A stretch of DNA of 64,000 bases from contig OU342631.1 in NCBI GenBank assembly GCA_910589415.1, forward strand, positions 3,968,001-4,032,000, in the 5' to 3' direction. Source of the stretch: Malachius bipustulatus (lineage: Eukaryota > Arthropoda > Insecta > Coleoptera > Melyridae). Shown one piece after another: positions 13,601 to 23,571 of the stretch. Positions within the stretch are counted from its first letter, which is position 1. Each line of letters opens with the position of its first letter. The notes beneath the pieces were generated by a model. The model was not told where the DNA came from. It searched no databases and saw only the letters and a program-made list of their open reading frames with translations. The translations under genes were made by a program, and so were the position numbers.

Positions 13601-14952
13601 AAAAATCCGGATTTCTTATTTTCGTCATATCTTTTTATTATTGGAAATTAATAAATAATTTTTTGTAGGCTAACATAAGTCGGCAACAGCTACTCATCTG
13701 ACGTTTCAAAAATTTTCAAAGCCGACTAGATCCCAGAGTTTTCATAGTCAATTTTTGTTCTTCTTATGGCCGCCATATTGTTTTTTTACTTCGTTCGGTA
13801 TGAAAAAAATAATGGGAACCAAAAACTTCAAAAAATAAATTTCAAAAAACTTTTTTTTTCTAAAAAAAGAACTTTTTAGATTTAGACGAATAAAAATTTT
13901 GTAATTTTTTTCCTGAAGTTTATTAATTGTTGGTTTCCATTATTTTTTTTATATCGAACGACATAAAAAAATAATTATGACGGCCATAAGAAAAACGAAA
14001 GTTGACTGAAAACTCTGGCATCTAGTCGGCTTCGAAAATTTTTTAAACGTCAAATGGGTAGGTGGCTCTTGGCGACTTATGTAAGCCTACAAAAAAATAT
14101 TTATTAATTTCCAATTGTAAGAAAGATATGGCAAAAATAGAAATCTCGATTTTTCGTTTTTTTCAGAATCAAGACTTCATTTTGACGTAATTGGATGAAA
14201 AAATTGTTTTCTTTTTCAAAAAAAAAGAATCAAATTTTTGATGTATGAACTTTAATGTTATTAATTTTTAGTTATTAATTTTTCAGTGACATAGTAGCTT
14301 TTGATCCAAATAATAATGGAGCTATTAATATAGTAGATGCTACTATAAGATAATATGTAACAACAATGTTAATCAACACTTATTAATCATCAACGAAAAG
14401 AAAAATATCAATGAAAATTTTTATAAAGAAAAATTTTGTGAACAATTAGGTCAATGAGACTGGCAGGCTTACGGGTTATGGTTTGTTTTTTTTTGTGATT
14501 TTGTGGTCCCATATCTGAATTTGCAATTTTTTTTGAAAAAAACCCATCATTTGGCTAACAGAGACCGACTCGAATGAGCTGGGTAGCTGTAGAATGTAAA
14601 AGGTAAGTTTTATTTTTATTAGAAAGTAGTACTAAGTTTTTTCATATTAACATTAACTAAACACACCTATTTATAAATTTGGATATCTATACATATAAAT
14701 AAACCAAACCGGTACCAATTAAATTAAGATTTTAAAATAACAAAAGTAATCGAATTTATAGTTCATTGTATGAGGTATGAAGATTATTAATAAATAAACC
14801 ATACCTGCGAAGACTTCTTTGGGTAGGCACCTTTCCTGGTTACAGTGTACAATCGAAACAAGCTGCAAAGTTACGAAAATCACCCAGAAAGGGCGAACGG
14901 TGAACATCATGCGGCGCCTGTGTCTCCACTGTATGCCCCCCCGGTCCGACAT
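4121..14952 (-). CDS. VKR: Venus kinase receptor (Venus flytrap - TM - insulin-receptor-like tyrosine kinase), nine coding exons
   Basis: Exons (minus): 14952-14805, 11289-11079, 10927-9451, 7361-7137, 7076-6829, 6773-6238, 5786-5445, 5069-4712, 4610-4121. All have GT-AG borders. The phases join without a break into 4,035 nt, giving 1,344 residues plus TGA. In order: signal peptide ~1-37; a region at ~50-415 that I do not recognise securely; an ANF-receptor/Venus flytrap domain ~425-850; a membrane helix ~875-898; a tyrosine kinase ~940-1205; a Ser-rich tail. Kinase residues: Gly loop GEGAFGTVY (947-955), Lys972 in VAVK, HRDIASRN (Asp1076), DFG (Asp1094), twin Tyr1106-1107 in the activation loop as in insulin receptors. 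This architecture is specific to VKRs, which Drosophila lacks and other insects keep. Mosquito VKR is reported to respond to ovary ecdysteroidogenic hormone; a similar reproductive role here is inference. The gene looks intact although its introns are loaded with transposons. Confidence 0.93.
4712..5069 (-). CDS. VKR: VKR coding exon 8 (kinase catalytic and activation loops)
   Basis: Residues 1063-1182. YVHRDIASRNCLV (catalytic Asp1076), IGDFGMTR (Asp1094), the activation loop with NDYY and KGMLPVRWMSPESL, then DIWSYGVLLYEIVTFG. All residues needed for an active tyrosine kinase are present. Confidence 0.96.
5168..5391. mobile_element. Short pogo/Tigger-type MITE in VKR intron 7
   Basis: Inverted ends CAGTAGTCTCGATTATCCGA and its imperfect complement (TCGGATAACTGAGATTCTACTG), flanked by TA on both sides. 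The CTCGATTATCCGAG core is the classic Tigger/pogo terminal sequence. It is 224 bp and non-coding. Confidence 0.75.
5445..5786 (-). CDS. VKR: VKR coding exon 7 (kinase N-lobe)
   Basis: Residues 949-1063. Contains the second half of the Gly loop (GAFGTVYGG), the ATP-anchoring Lys972 (VSVAVKTL), the alpha-C Glu in FLSEAEVMKRF (~989), and the hinge VMEFMLYGDLKNYL, which closely resembles insulin receptors. Confidence 0.95.
5870..6105. mobile_element. Short TA-flanked MITE in VKR intron 6
   Basis: About 236 bp with ~34-bp imperfect inverted ends beginning TACAGTGCGAGTACT at the left and ending AGTACTCGCACAGTA at the right. It contains no coding sequence and lies wholly inside the intron between kinase exons. 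Confidence 0.7.
6238..6773 (-). CDS. VKR: VKR coding exon 6 (end of Venus flytrap, transmembrane helix, start of kinase)
   Basis: Residues 770-949. The acceptor ATTTCAG at 6774 is preferred over the nearer CAG at 6745, because only it keeps phase and restores the family motif TDFHGVSGRIKF. A Pro-rich juxtamembrane stretch leads to the helix MAIVILNIFIAIILTIAVV (from ~875), a basic stop-transfer run and the juxtamembrane segment before the kinase Gly loop. Confidence 0.92.
6829..7076 (-). CDS. VKR: VKR coding exon 5 (Venus flytrap)
   Basis: Residues 688-770. FAYDAVWTYAYALDKMI is the hallmark helix of the second ANF-receptor lobe. The donor AA/GTAAGT splits an Asn codon that exon 6 completes. 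Confidence 0.92.
7137..7361 (-). CDS. VKR: VKR coding exon 4 (Venus flytrap)
   Basis: Residues 613-687. AKIIVADIADRDVR followed by a Cys and the stretch NGYIWFLPTWLN match the middle of ANF-receptor ligand domains. Both borders are phase 0, flanked by TTTCAG and GTTTGT. Confidence 0.9.
7780..8198 (+). mobile_element. LTR-like repeat with TATA box and poly(A) signals in VKR intron 3
   Basis: A TATATAAG box (7921-7928), an initiator-like TTAGTTG about 25 bases later, a purine-rich leader and AATAAA hexamers near 8126 and 8160 mimic the U3-R-U5 order of a retrotransposon LTR. The right end is ACACTATAACA. I could not find a convincing partner end, target duplication or primer-binding site, so a solo LTR is only one reading. 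An unrelated polymerase II promoter repeat is another. Confidence 0.33.
8304..8580 (+). pseudogene. Non-LTR retrotransposon reverse-transcriptase relic
   Basis: Two collinear conserved blocks of a LINE reverse transcriptase appear in different frames. The first is VGFLDLTKTFDCV (8304-8342), the usual FLDLSKAFDCV block with the first catalytic Asp. The second is VPQELVLGSLLFLVFINDLP (~8467-8526), the [21 protein letters not shown] block. The FADD active-site block that should follow is decayed. The fragment is broken by frameshifts and lies opposite to VKR in its third intron. Confidence 0.8.
8641..8685 (-). ncRNA. Candidate hammerhead ribozyme, Penelope-like type (VKR intron 3)
   Basis: Reading the minus strand: stem I TTGCT, core CTGAGGA (complement of 8674-8680), stem II GGGT...ACCC, core GAAA (8655-8652), a minimal palindromic stem III (ATCGGT), C at the cleavage position, then GGCAA, which closes stem I. 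One unpaired T sits between CTGAGGA and stem II. Short stem III is typical of hammerheads in Penelope-like retroelements. It was folded by eye only. Confidence 0.55.
9451..10927 (-). CDS. VKR: VKR coding exon 3 (N-terminal region and most of the first Venus flytrap lobe)
   Basis: The largest exon, residues 120-612. Residues to about 415 carry Cys-rich and binding-protein-like stretches (CSNGKECAVLLAP, VKVAWLGPKLK, ILYWTPSDI). From FYIGAILP (~425) the sequence is typical of ANF-receptor domains: GVLGPACSD, ISYSAEGASFSD, YPYFFRTI and MGWKRLAAL. It ends at Trp612 with donor TGG/GTAAGT, phase 0. Confidence 0.92.
11079..11289 (-). CDS. VKR: VKR coding exon 2
   Basis: Acceptor TTTCAG; the split Glu codon joins exon 1. 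Encodes residues 50-120, start of the unassigned extracellular region, including a candidate N-glycosylation site (NITI). The donor ACAG/GTATGA shares a split Ser codon with exon 3. Confidence 0.88.
11990..12215 (+). pseudogene. Tc1/mariner-type transposase C-terminal relic in VKR intron 1
   Basis: In one frame the relic reads RSIEWPPLSADLNPMDFYTWD, the region around the third catalytic acidic residue (consensus WPPRSPDLTPLDFYLWG). It is preceded by a run of Gly codons where WIGRGG is expected. It continues with LCEKVNAALKKICG, like the C-terminal helices. Stops and shifts interrupt it, and no full element ends were identified. Confidence 0.65.
13273..13314 (-). ncRNA. Degenerate hammerhead-ribozyme-like motif (VKR intron 1)
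   Basis: On the minus strand: GCC, CTGATGA (complement of 13305-13311), a weak stem II using GAATT and AATTC with extra bases, GAAA (13283-13280), palindromic stem III AGCT, T at the cleavage position, then GGC to close a 3-bp stem I. All invariant core bases are present but stems I and II are poor. It resembles the 46.53-kb motif in layout and is probably a decayed Penelope terminus. Confidence 0.35.
13560..14185. repeat. Long foldback repeat in VKR intron 1
   Basis: Two arms of over 200 bp are inverted around ~13870. The left holds TTGTAGGCTAACATAAGTCG and the right its partner CGACTTATGTAAGCCTAC; both carry the ATGGCCGCCAT-like stretch and the CTAGTCGGC block. A diverged relative is at 53.1-53.5 kb. 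Confidence 0.75.
14805..14952 (-). CDS. VKR: VKR coding exon 1 (start, signal peptide)
   Basis: Encodes residues 1-49. The acceptor TTTCAG ends at 14968, so a 5' UTR exon lies further upstream. The exon has ATG at 14952 and two more in-frame ATGs at 14910 and 14907 (residues 15 and 16). A hydrophobic run FWVIFVTLQLVSIVHC is a convincing secretion signal. The later Met pair would give a more typical signal peptide. The donor is GCAG/GTATGG at 14804. Confidence 0.88.
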
Positions 14953-14963
14953 TGCTTTAACAT
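14907..14963 (-). promoter_or_regulatory. Upstream ORF overlapping the VKR start
   Basis: The first exon contains ATG at 14963, 11 bases before the annotated start and in another frame. It reads 18 codons and stops at TGA inside the ATGATG that encodes residues 15-16. Such a stop-start overlap could allow reinitiation at Met15 or Met16 and dampen translation from Met1. This assumes the exon border at 14967 is right. Confidence 0.4.
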
Positions 14964-15009
14964 TTATCTGAAACAAAAAAATGTCAATATAGTACTTTTT
15001 TATCGAATA

Positions 15010-15585
15010 TACAGGATGATCAGTAACTCGCGCACTCCGAATACAGGGCGATATAGAGCCCATTAAAATTAAGGATATTCTGCAAAAAAAAATTGAATCC
15101 AACAGTTGGTTTTCAAGTTACAGAGTTTCCCTCATCCGAGTTTAAAGGTAATTTTTTCAATAACCGTGATAAAAATAATTAATGAAAAATTCAGGTTACT
15201 GTAATGTCTGGAACGGATACCATATAATTCATCAATTTTTTTCCACAAAACCTCTTTACAGTGGAATTGACAATGTTGTAAATTGATACCATACCTAAAT
15301 CTGAACGAAATTTGAAATTTGGCAACCGGCAAAACTCAACTTAGAATATAAAATATTCAAATGCCTTCGTTGCTATGGAAATAAAAATAATAACAATACC
15401 TACCATCTAACCCGAACTTATTCACACATGTTCAGTGCAATGTTGCCACCTTTTTTTTTTTACAAAAATGGTCATATCTTTGGAAGAAAAGAACTTACAA
15501 CACTGCAGTAAGAAATTTTACCACTCTTAAAAAGTGAAGTTTACCGCAGCATGCTCCGAGTGCGCGAGTTACTGATCACCCTGTA
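15010..15585. mobile_element. TACAGGGTG-type MITE just upstream of VKR exon 1
   Basis: Inverted ends share about 28 of 30 bases. The left starts TACAGGATGATCAGTAACTC and the right ends GAGTTACTGATCACCCTGTA; both are TA-bounded. The element lies ~40 bases from the splice acceptor of exon 1. The inside is non-coding. Confidence 0.8.
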
Positions 15586-17246
15586 TAAATAAAATATTAC
15601 GAAAACTATCAACGAAAATTCTTTTACAACAATCGTGTCAACAAACTTCTCATACATGGTTTATAACAAGTTAAATTAAAGCCTGCAGCAATATTGACAA
15701 GAAAATACATTTTTGGAGAGGGTAAACTGAACAAAACAGCGCATAATTTTTAAAGCCAATGTCAGTGACTCTCAAAAATACTTTTTAATTATAATTTTTA
15801 CATTCAGGGACCTATTCCACAAAACTATTACACAATTAACTTACAAGCACATGCACTTGTAGGTTGTAAAATATTGAGAACTTCTGTTCGACAAAATAAT
15901 TTATTACTACTTGTATCTTATTAGACCATAATTATTAGTTACAAGTTAATTGACGAGTAATTTACAAGTCTCTTGTTCTACAAATATATTAATTATTATA
16001 AACATTTCTTGTATTTATTGGAGATATTTCTACAAGTGTCAAAAAACTTGTAAAATAAATTATTTCTCAAGTTTTCCAAAATTCTTGATAAATTAGTGAG
16101 AAAACGATTGGCAGCAGCAGCGACAACGAACATAGCAATTAGTGTCCCAAAACATAAGAAATCAAAAACATAGAAGCGGATCTAGAGAACCGTAATATAA
16201 ACTTTAAATTCGGAAAAGTTTTTCAATATTACAAAACATTTCATATTTTTTTTGTAATAATTTGTAAACTTTTACTGTAAAATTAAATTATTATAGCTTT
16301 GTTATTTCATAAATATGAAGTTTGCAAGACCGTCACTAATAAATTTTATACAATTTACTAGTAAAGTGGGACTAATTAAATATGTAACTAATATTTTATT
16401 GGTACTACCTATATATCTAATATATACAACTTGTAAATTAGGGGTCCTAGCGATTAAAAAATTACAAAGATATGGACTCGGACATTGCAGCAGTGCACTC
16501 GCGAAAATTAGAAAATTCCTTTTTTTTCAACATTCACTGTAAATTTTTTTCATAGAATGAATAAACCTCTTGCGAATCAATTACCAATCATAATTGAGTG
16601 AGATTGACTTTTTATTAACATGTCATATTTTTACTCCCATACATCGGTACCAAAAAAAAATTATCGGTTTGCCCACTGACAAACCAATATGGTCCTTTAT
16701 GAATGGTAATCATTAATGTCGGTCTTAGAAATCGTATCACCTTCTATAACGTTTTTGAAAACCTTTATTTTATTCACATAGCCGCTACTTTGAAATACCC
16801 TAAACGATTCCTGAGATATCATCAACAAACTGAAAAAAAAAAGGATTTTTCTGACACCGTCTATCTCAAAATTATTTGCTGTCCTACAAATAAGAACTTT
16901 TTTCCTTAGAATCAGCCTAGGAATGATTCCCTAAAATTTTTCGCACTTATTTAGGATCACCCTAGACCTCACGTTGGTCTCACGTTGAATTGCGTAGCGA
17001 CGCTATATGCGACGCTGGTAGCCTTGTCCTTGTTACATATCTCGTACCCTCACCACAACTACCAAAACAGGCTTTTTTCTCCATGGTCCAAGTAAATTAT
17101 CAATGTTTCCAAAATCTGTTTTGAATACAAGATTTCAATAATAAATGCCTAATAATTGAGGTTTTATATTATTATATAAAGAAAATAATCAGAAGTGAAA
17201 TTTGGTAAAAACTAAAAACCGGGTTCAAATAATTTATGAAATTACG
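15586..17246. other. Non-genic stretch
   Basis: No gene is seen. Around 16840-16960 is a partial copy of the foldback family found at 37.7-38.3 kb (CCGTCTATCTCAAAA ... CTTAGAATCAGCCTAGGAAT). The rest is AT-rich with short tracts of A or T. Confidence 0.5.
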
Positions 17247-17765
17247 GTGACTCAGTAAGTACGGGGACATATTTTACGATATTTTTGACATACGTATTTT
17301 CTTTCAAACTCTTTTGAGGGGTCGGGGGTAAATTTGAAATTTCAAACACGAACCCATATCTTTTATTGCAAAATTTGGATTTTACGGCTGGAAAATCCTT
17401 AGGAAATAGCTTCCCCCTCCTCACTTCTTGGAGGTGAAGAGGGGGGGGGGTTAATTTCAAATTTTAGTGAAGAACCCTGATTTTTTTGCAAATTCTGATT
17501 TTATAACTAAAAATGAGTAGAATTTATCTTCATATTATTTCGATTCATAGATTTTCGTTCAATTTCAGTAATAATAACACAAAGAGAAAAAATTAAGCCT
17601 TCTATCATGAATCGAAAAAAATGTTACCGACAAATCCTACTCATTTTTAGTCCTAAAATCCGAATCTGAAATATAAAATAAATGTTTCTATTTAATGTGT
17701 TCATTGTTAATGTTTTGAAAAAATTTCAAAAATATCGTATTATACGTCCCCCCTTATTCTCACTA
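17247..17765. repeat. Foldback repeat
   Basis: Inverted arms meet near 17580. The outer ends are ACGGGGACATATTTTACGAT and ATCGTATTATACGTCCCCCC. The inner arms share ACTAAAAATGAGTAG and CTACTCATTTTTAG. No coding content. Confidence 0.7.
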
Positions 17766-18965
17766 CATCTTCAAAATTTTGTGAGAATATTTGAAACCTT
17801 TTACGAGATATCGCATTGTAAGACTAAAATCCTCACCCTGTAGATAGATGGGCACAAATTTTGATCATTTTGTCATTCCATTATTTCCACTGCTATAAAA
17901 ATCATGGAAAACTTCATTTATCATAAAAAAAAATAAAAGGGGGTTTGTTGACACAGCGATTTTCGTCACAATTTTATCGCCGTCCTTAAAAAAAACAGTG
18001 ACCTGTAAGTAGAGCTCCACAAGGTTCCAATTTAGGTTCCATTATGTGGTTTCTATTATTATAAAAATGCTAAATTTCGAATATTCAAACAAACTGTGTA
18101 TTTAAAGTATTGTTAACGGACCACGAAACTTATACATATATTTCGCTGAAGTTTTAAAGACCATCAAAACATTAACGCGGACTTGGTTGAAATAGCACAC
18201 ACAGTCGTTGAACTACCATAAATTAACATTACATTTTGATAATCTTCATTTGTGTATCTTCAAGCTCGTAAAATAGCTAACAATCAAAGTAACACCAATT
18301 CCGCAATTTGAATTTTAATAATAAAAAAAACATAAATTTGAATTATTCTGATATTTTTTGCTGTTTTGCACCCTCATTTTAGATGCTGTTCAATAATGAT
18401 GAGAATGGGCCATGGCTTTCCAGAGCTGTTTTTCTTGTATTATAATGACTGGTGGTGATTTTTAGTTGAGTGGTTTTTGTGGGGTAAAACAAAAACAAAT
18501 TAATAACATACGAACGAATAAGACTCAAATGAGCAGCGCAGTTCCGCCAGCTATTTACTGTTGTTACTTTTTACCCTGATAAAACAAAAAGTCCTATCTA
18601 CATTATATTTGTTTCCAGACAATCAGCTTAAAATGATATACCTATACTTATTCAACAGACCTTCAGTTATAAAATGGACTTGTATTTAAACTTACGGAAA
18701 TTTTAACTGAAATAGTAAAGAAAAAATTGCTGTAACAGCGGCAACAGCGCAATATTGTTGCAAAAAATTCAACTCGCAGGAGCATACAGTAATAATTGCA
18801 CTTGTGGCTATATGGTGGTTGCAATCGAAACAGTTCTATATTTTGTTTTTAATTTTCATGTTTATATGGTTTCCAACTATCGCCGTCTACGCGATAAAAT
18901 TTCGACAGAAGTACTTAGAAGTCTATTTAGAGTAAAAACATTATTGTCTAAATATACCCAATAGA
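17766..18965. other. Non-genic stretch
   Basis: No gene, RNA gene or clear repeat end can be supported in this AT-rich interval. Confidence 0.4.
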
Positions 18966-19921
18966 CCAGGAGGCAGTGACGATTTTCGGTACTTATTTTT
19001 CCAGTCAGCAAACATGGATAGAATTGTTCGGTTGGGAATTCTAAGCAAAATTCATATATATCTGGGGGGGGGGGGGGGGGGTCCGGATGGGTTGAGGCCG
19101 AAAATGCATCAGAACATACCAATACACTGCCCCTTTTTTCCAGCGATAAAAATAGTTCTAGTAGTAAGAGGTGTACCTACTGAAGTTAAGTAAAAAAAAA
19201 AAATAGTCTGGCTAATCTGCGAGAATGGATAATATGTTTGGCAGGTGAAAAACTGAAAAAATTTCATAAAAAAAATTCCCTCATTTTCGCAGTCATGAAA
19301 ATCAGATGATAACCTGCTATATTATAATAACAGCTTAAAATACAATCTGGCTCATTCGGAACACCTCCAAAGCCTTGCCAGATACGTCTAATGTCTAATG
19401 ATCATCAGGCGCCCTAAATTCGGCACGTTCGATTATAATGCAGGTGATTAGTGTCATACGTACATGTTCTTTTTTATGAGAGGATTAAACAATGAAATAC
19501 AAAAAAGCACGCTGCTGCAAGCATGTTCTATTCCGCTCCTCCATAACTACCTGGCTTGTGAGTCTGGCAAGGCCTTCGTGATTGTAAATTTCAGCCAGAC
19601 GTGTATTTTCTATGAAAATTAAGTATAACCTATTATATTATGACAAATTTTCAAACCCGGGAAAAGAAGACCAACATTTTTCTATGTTTCCCATTTTAAA
19701 GATGCCGCCAACCTCATTTGCCAATTTCGTTAATCAGTCTGACTTTACTTTTAATTACAGTTTATGATTATAACAATTTATATGCTAAATTTCAAGACTG
19801 GCAAAATAAGGATTACGGATCCGCAAAATCGGTCAAATTTTTGAATCCATAAATTTTCAGCCAGACTCACTTTTTCCGCTATCTGAAATAAGCCAGACTA
19901 AAAAAATTCACTGCCTCCTGG
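18966..19921. mobile_element. Foldback element with CAGGAGGCAGTGA ends
   Basis: Perfect 14-bp terminal inverted repeat CCAGGAGGCAGTGA (18966-18979) and TCACTGCCTCCTGG (19908-19921), with a second inverted pair inside (TAGTCTGGCT at ~19203 and AGCCAGACTA at ~19891), suggesting one element nested in another. No target-site duplication was found. It contains an 18-G tract. Confidence 0.55.
19064..19081 (+). repeat. Homopolymer tract of 18 G
   Basis: An uninterrupted run of about 18 G follows TATATATCT. Length may be inaccurate in an assembly. It could form a quadruplex and is otherwise unexplained. Confidence 0.85.
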
Positions 19922-20589
19922 ACTGGAATAAATGAAACGAAAAAGTGATTCGCTTTAGGCGCGCTACCCTTGAAACTCCACAATCCACCGTTTCGTTTTT
20001 CTTTTCAAAACCACGTGCAAAATGTTTCACGTCGCTCAGACGTAGAATTCATGTTATCGGAGGATGTTCTAACACTTTTCAAAGTTCTGGTGAGCTTTTT
20101 GTTACCCAACTATTTAACTTTCTGAGTTTTTTTGAGGTACCTTATTGTAATAATATTAATAATGTTGAGTTTGAATATGTACATGATGGTTGCTGCTTCT
20201 CTTCAGTCTCAAGATTCTCACACCAGTCTAACAGAAATAAAGGGAGCTAATTTTAATAAGTAAATATCCAATTTTTCAAAAGATGAAAGTAATCCAGTCA
20301 AGACCAAAATTTTACCCATCGCATCCTGCTAAGATTTCCCTTGACCAAAATGAGAATTTTCGCGGAATACTCGTACTACTTATATCATCGTGTGGTTGAA
20401 CAACATTCAGATTGCCGTTACCATTTAGCAGTGACAGCCAAACTATAGAAAAGTCGAGATGGTATTTGGGGAACACTAACCTTGTTTCAGGCACATTTTG
20501 CTGCCTGAACGTTAAAATCTCGCATGCGGTTGAACTTGCAGCTTTTATCATCGTTTGCTTGAGGAGCGCTTGAAGAGTTTCTTAGTTTC
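19922..20589. other. Non-genic stretch
   Basis: No supported gene. The right part may be the decayed C-terminal end of the adjoining Tc1 relic (reading leftwards), but no conserved motif is left. Confidence 0.35.
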
Positions 20590-21620
20590 TTTGGAAATTG
20601 GTATGATTAAACTATCTGGACCCGTATTTGGATTTGTCGATGGTAATCCTGAAATTATTTTGCTTACGTGTTCTATTGGACTTAAATCGTAACTGTACGC
20701 TGGCCATTGAACAACGTTGTATACCAACTTCTTCTAAGTCCTGAACGACAACTCACGCAATTTGCGGGCGGGCGTTGTACCATAAGAACAGAATTTTTCC
20801 CTTGGTTAAGTGGTATACAGTGGAGCTGTGCCGTTCTCGATGAAATCCAACTCAGTCAGGGACCACAGTCCATATAGTAGGATTAACTTTAAAAAGTCAG
20901 ATGTGACGTTACACTAACCGTCCGAATTAATATTTTTAATTTCACCAGAAAATGTCAAACAGTTAATTGTCAAGTTGTGAACGAGCGTAAATTATTGAAG
21001 GAAATCATTCAAATATGAATTGAACCGCTTACGTCAGTTTGAGAGCCACTGACAACTACATAAAATTTATTCACGTAATGACATTCTATCCTCTGTGTTG
21101 TGCATTTAATTCTCATTCAAAACCAATGTTGACGTATACTTATTTATGCGGGATGGAGTGTTTAGACAAACTGGACGGTTACTATAAAAACCACGTATAT
21201 GAAACAAAATAAATCGAACTATCAAATGGAGGTGTATTCTTAATCGATACGTATGACTTTTTAGACTTTATTGGACTATATCATAATACTGCCTCTATTG
21301 AACTTTTCTGTTCTGGGACATATGCAGCACTGCATCGTTCCTCTGGGATTCGAAACGCTCGTTTACGCCTTTATGATGATCTCGGATATCTAAACCCAGA
21401 CTCATCGGTGAAGAACATGTTCCTCCTTGCGTTGTCATCTCAATGCATGAACTGTGATGTACAAAAGCAAAAAGCAAGTCGTGCACTTCCACCCTTCAGA
21501 AGAAACGCATGGATTCACCAGAAGGGATCCATGCGTTTCACTAAATTGATGCGCGAGAGTCCATCTTGAACAGTATTTCGCGGTAAATTTAGGTGTAAGT
21601 AGTGCAATACCGGCCATAAT
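20590..21620 (-). pseudogene. Tc1-like transposase relic
   Basis: Minus-strand fragments in several frames follow the order of a Tc1 transposase: a paired HTH end (PRNTVQDGLSRINLVKR, ~21590-21540), ARLAFCF, the first catalytic block MFFTDESGF (~21395), a corrupted YNARPQ where DNARPH should be (~20780), LEEVGIQR, and WPAYSYDLSPIEHV with the third acidic residue (~20700-20660). Frameshifts, a 13-bp hairpin duplication (21502-21539), and a ~400-bp insert (20890-21290) with TAACCGTCC/GGACGGTTA ends break the gene. Confidence 0.8.
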
Positions 21621-22013
21621 TGTTCAAAACAACTAGTGAAGACCCTGATGCAAGAAGAGGATGATAGGTATGTGCAAATTTTACAAAAACGAAGAAAGTT
21701 ACAGATATAGATTTCAGAATGTGCCATTTTCGTCTGGTTCAAGTATTATAAAAGTATGTGAGTGAATGCCGATTATACGAGTATGGGAGTATGTAGAGAT
21801 ATGAAATCATACATGCAAAATTAGTGTGAAGTACCATATTTCAGTAAAAATATGGACTGATTTATTTTGATATTTATTAAATTCTACAAAAATTATTTCT
21901 TCACTGAACCTCTACTTGCCCCTGATACAAATTTCTTAAAAATATTGAGGAAGTTAAGTCTGGAAGGGTGAAATTTTTCTGACAAACGGGTGGTTAAAAG
22001 TATACAACACTTA
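21621..22013. other. Non-genic stretch beside the Tc1 relic
   Basis: No gene is seen. Part may be the 5' end of the Tc1 element, whose terminal inverted repeat I could not recognise. Confidence 0.35.
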
Positions 22014-22253
22014 CGGTGGAGTGCTAGAACGTTAATTACAGATCTGTCAGATAATTACTGATTTTAAAACGCCCTGTATTGTCAAAATGTTGGTCTGATA
22101 TTGCTGGTAATAAACTCTACCCCCTTTTAGAAGAGTTAATTACTGATAAAAAATGAAGGACCATTCAAAATATTCACCCTATTTTCAAAATTTTCAATTT
22201 AAAATCAATAATTATCTGACAAATCTTTAATTAGCGTTCTAGCACTCCACCCT
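22014..22253. mobile_element. 240-bp MITE
   Basis: Inverted arms begin GGTGGAGTGCTAGAACGTTA and end TAGCGTTCTAGCACTCCACC. Most of the element pairs with itself. A CCCTGTA-like motif lies near its middle. Non-coding. Confidence 0.75.
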
Positions 22254-23481
22254 TGGTATTAGTAACGTATCAGGAATGAAGATTTCAGGTTTGATATGTG
22301 CAATGTTGCCATGCAGATTGACAGCTTTTATAATATAATCACTGTGTGGTTTTTTAAAAACACCCGCTGTACCGCTGTTAATTACATTATTTGTTACATG
22401 ATGGTTAAACTCCTATTGAATGGTAAGTACATTCCGGTATTGAAAAATTGTACATTTAGAAAACCACTAGAGATTCACGGTATTGACTTGAAATCAAGTC
22501 AAATTCAAGTCAAGTAATAAAAGTCAAATAGTAATATTTCAAGTACATACTTGAAAAATTAAGCTTTTTTATTACTACTTGATTCATCATTACACGTACT
22601 CATTTACGCAGCCCGAAAGCGTTTTTTTTTCCGAGAAGAGAATGGTATTTTTCTATTTCAATTTACGAAGTCGACAATAATTATTGTCCAATTCGAGTTA
22701 TTCCGATTAGCCAGTTTGTAGATATTAAAAAAATATTAAATCTCCCGAATAACTTAAAAACTTCACAATATTTGATGAGTTTTTATTGGGATTTAGGTTC
22801 TAATTTAAACTTGCCACTAAAGATTATTTACAGAACAAATTAGAAAATTTCCGCAAATTATAAATCTAAGTTTAAAAACTTAATTCTCTAACTAGAATTA
22901 AACTAAAAACTAAAACTAAACTAAAAAACTAAAAATTCTCTAAAACTAAAGCTTCAACGACCCATGTCTACACGAAATTATTTTTTCATTTCCTAAATAC
23001 TATTTAAGCAATTGATAAAAATGTCAAACTATTTGACTTGATGATAAAAAACAACAGTGACTATAATAATAAAAAAAAACCGGTGAATCTGGTAAGATCT
23101 TCATATCCTAAACCTAAAACTCAAAATCCCAAGTTTGGTATAGTTCTGACCCTCTGTAACAGAAAATTTGGCGTTTCCAGACTTTTCTTCCACTCTGGAT
23201 AAGCACCCATAGTTTTTCATTTTAAACTCGTTAGAAACTACAAAAGATTTCAGAATTTTTTTCTTCTTTTGCCTATTCTTTTACCTAAAATGAGGTTAAT
23301 GTAAAAAAAAAAACGAAGAGCAAGTAAACAAAAATATTTCGAGGTTCCAAGAAAATTTTCACAGAAGGAACAGTGAACAGTTTGAGCTTAGAGAACTTTT
23401 TTGTTAAGCTTCATTGGTATAGTCACTAGTCAGTCATGATTACTCATCAGTATATAGGTCATACGGAAAGTTTGTGCATTA
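22254..23481. other. Non-genic stretch with low-complexity patches
   Basis: No gene is seen. Around 22480-22580 the words CAAGTCAA and TTGACTTGA recur (short inverted repeats). Around 22870-22960 ACTAAAA words recur in tandem. Confidence 0.45.
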
Positions 23482-23571
23482 CTAAAAAAGCAATTTCGGA
23501 GAAGTGTCAAATAGAAACTTTTGCTTCGAGGAAACTGTTATGCTTGCCGCTTCTCCGAAATTGCTTTTTTA
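23482..23571. repeat. Perfect 22-bp stem hairpin
   Basis: TAAAAAAGCAATTTCGGAG continues to 23504 and its exact complement occupies ~23550-23571, with a ~45-base loop. It could be a tiny MITE or a small hairpin RNA source; nothing in the sequence decides. Confidence 0.6.
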
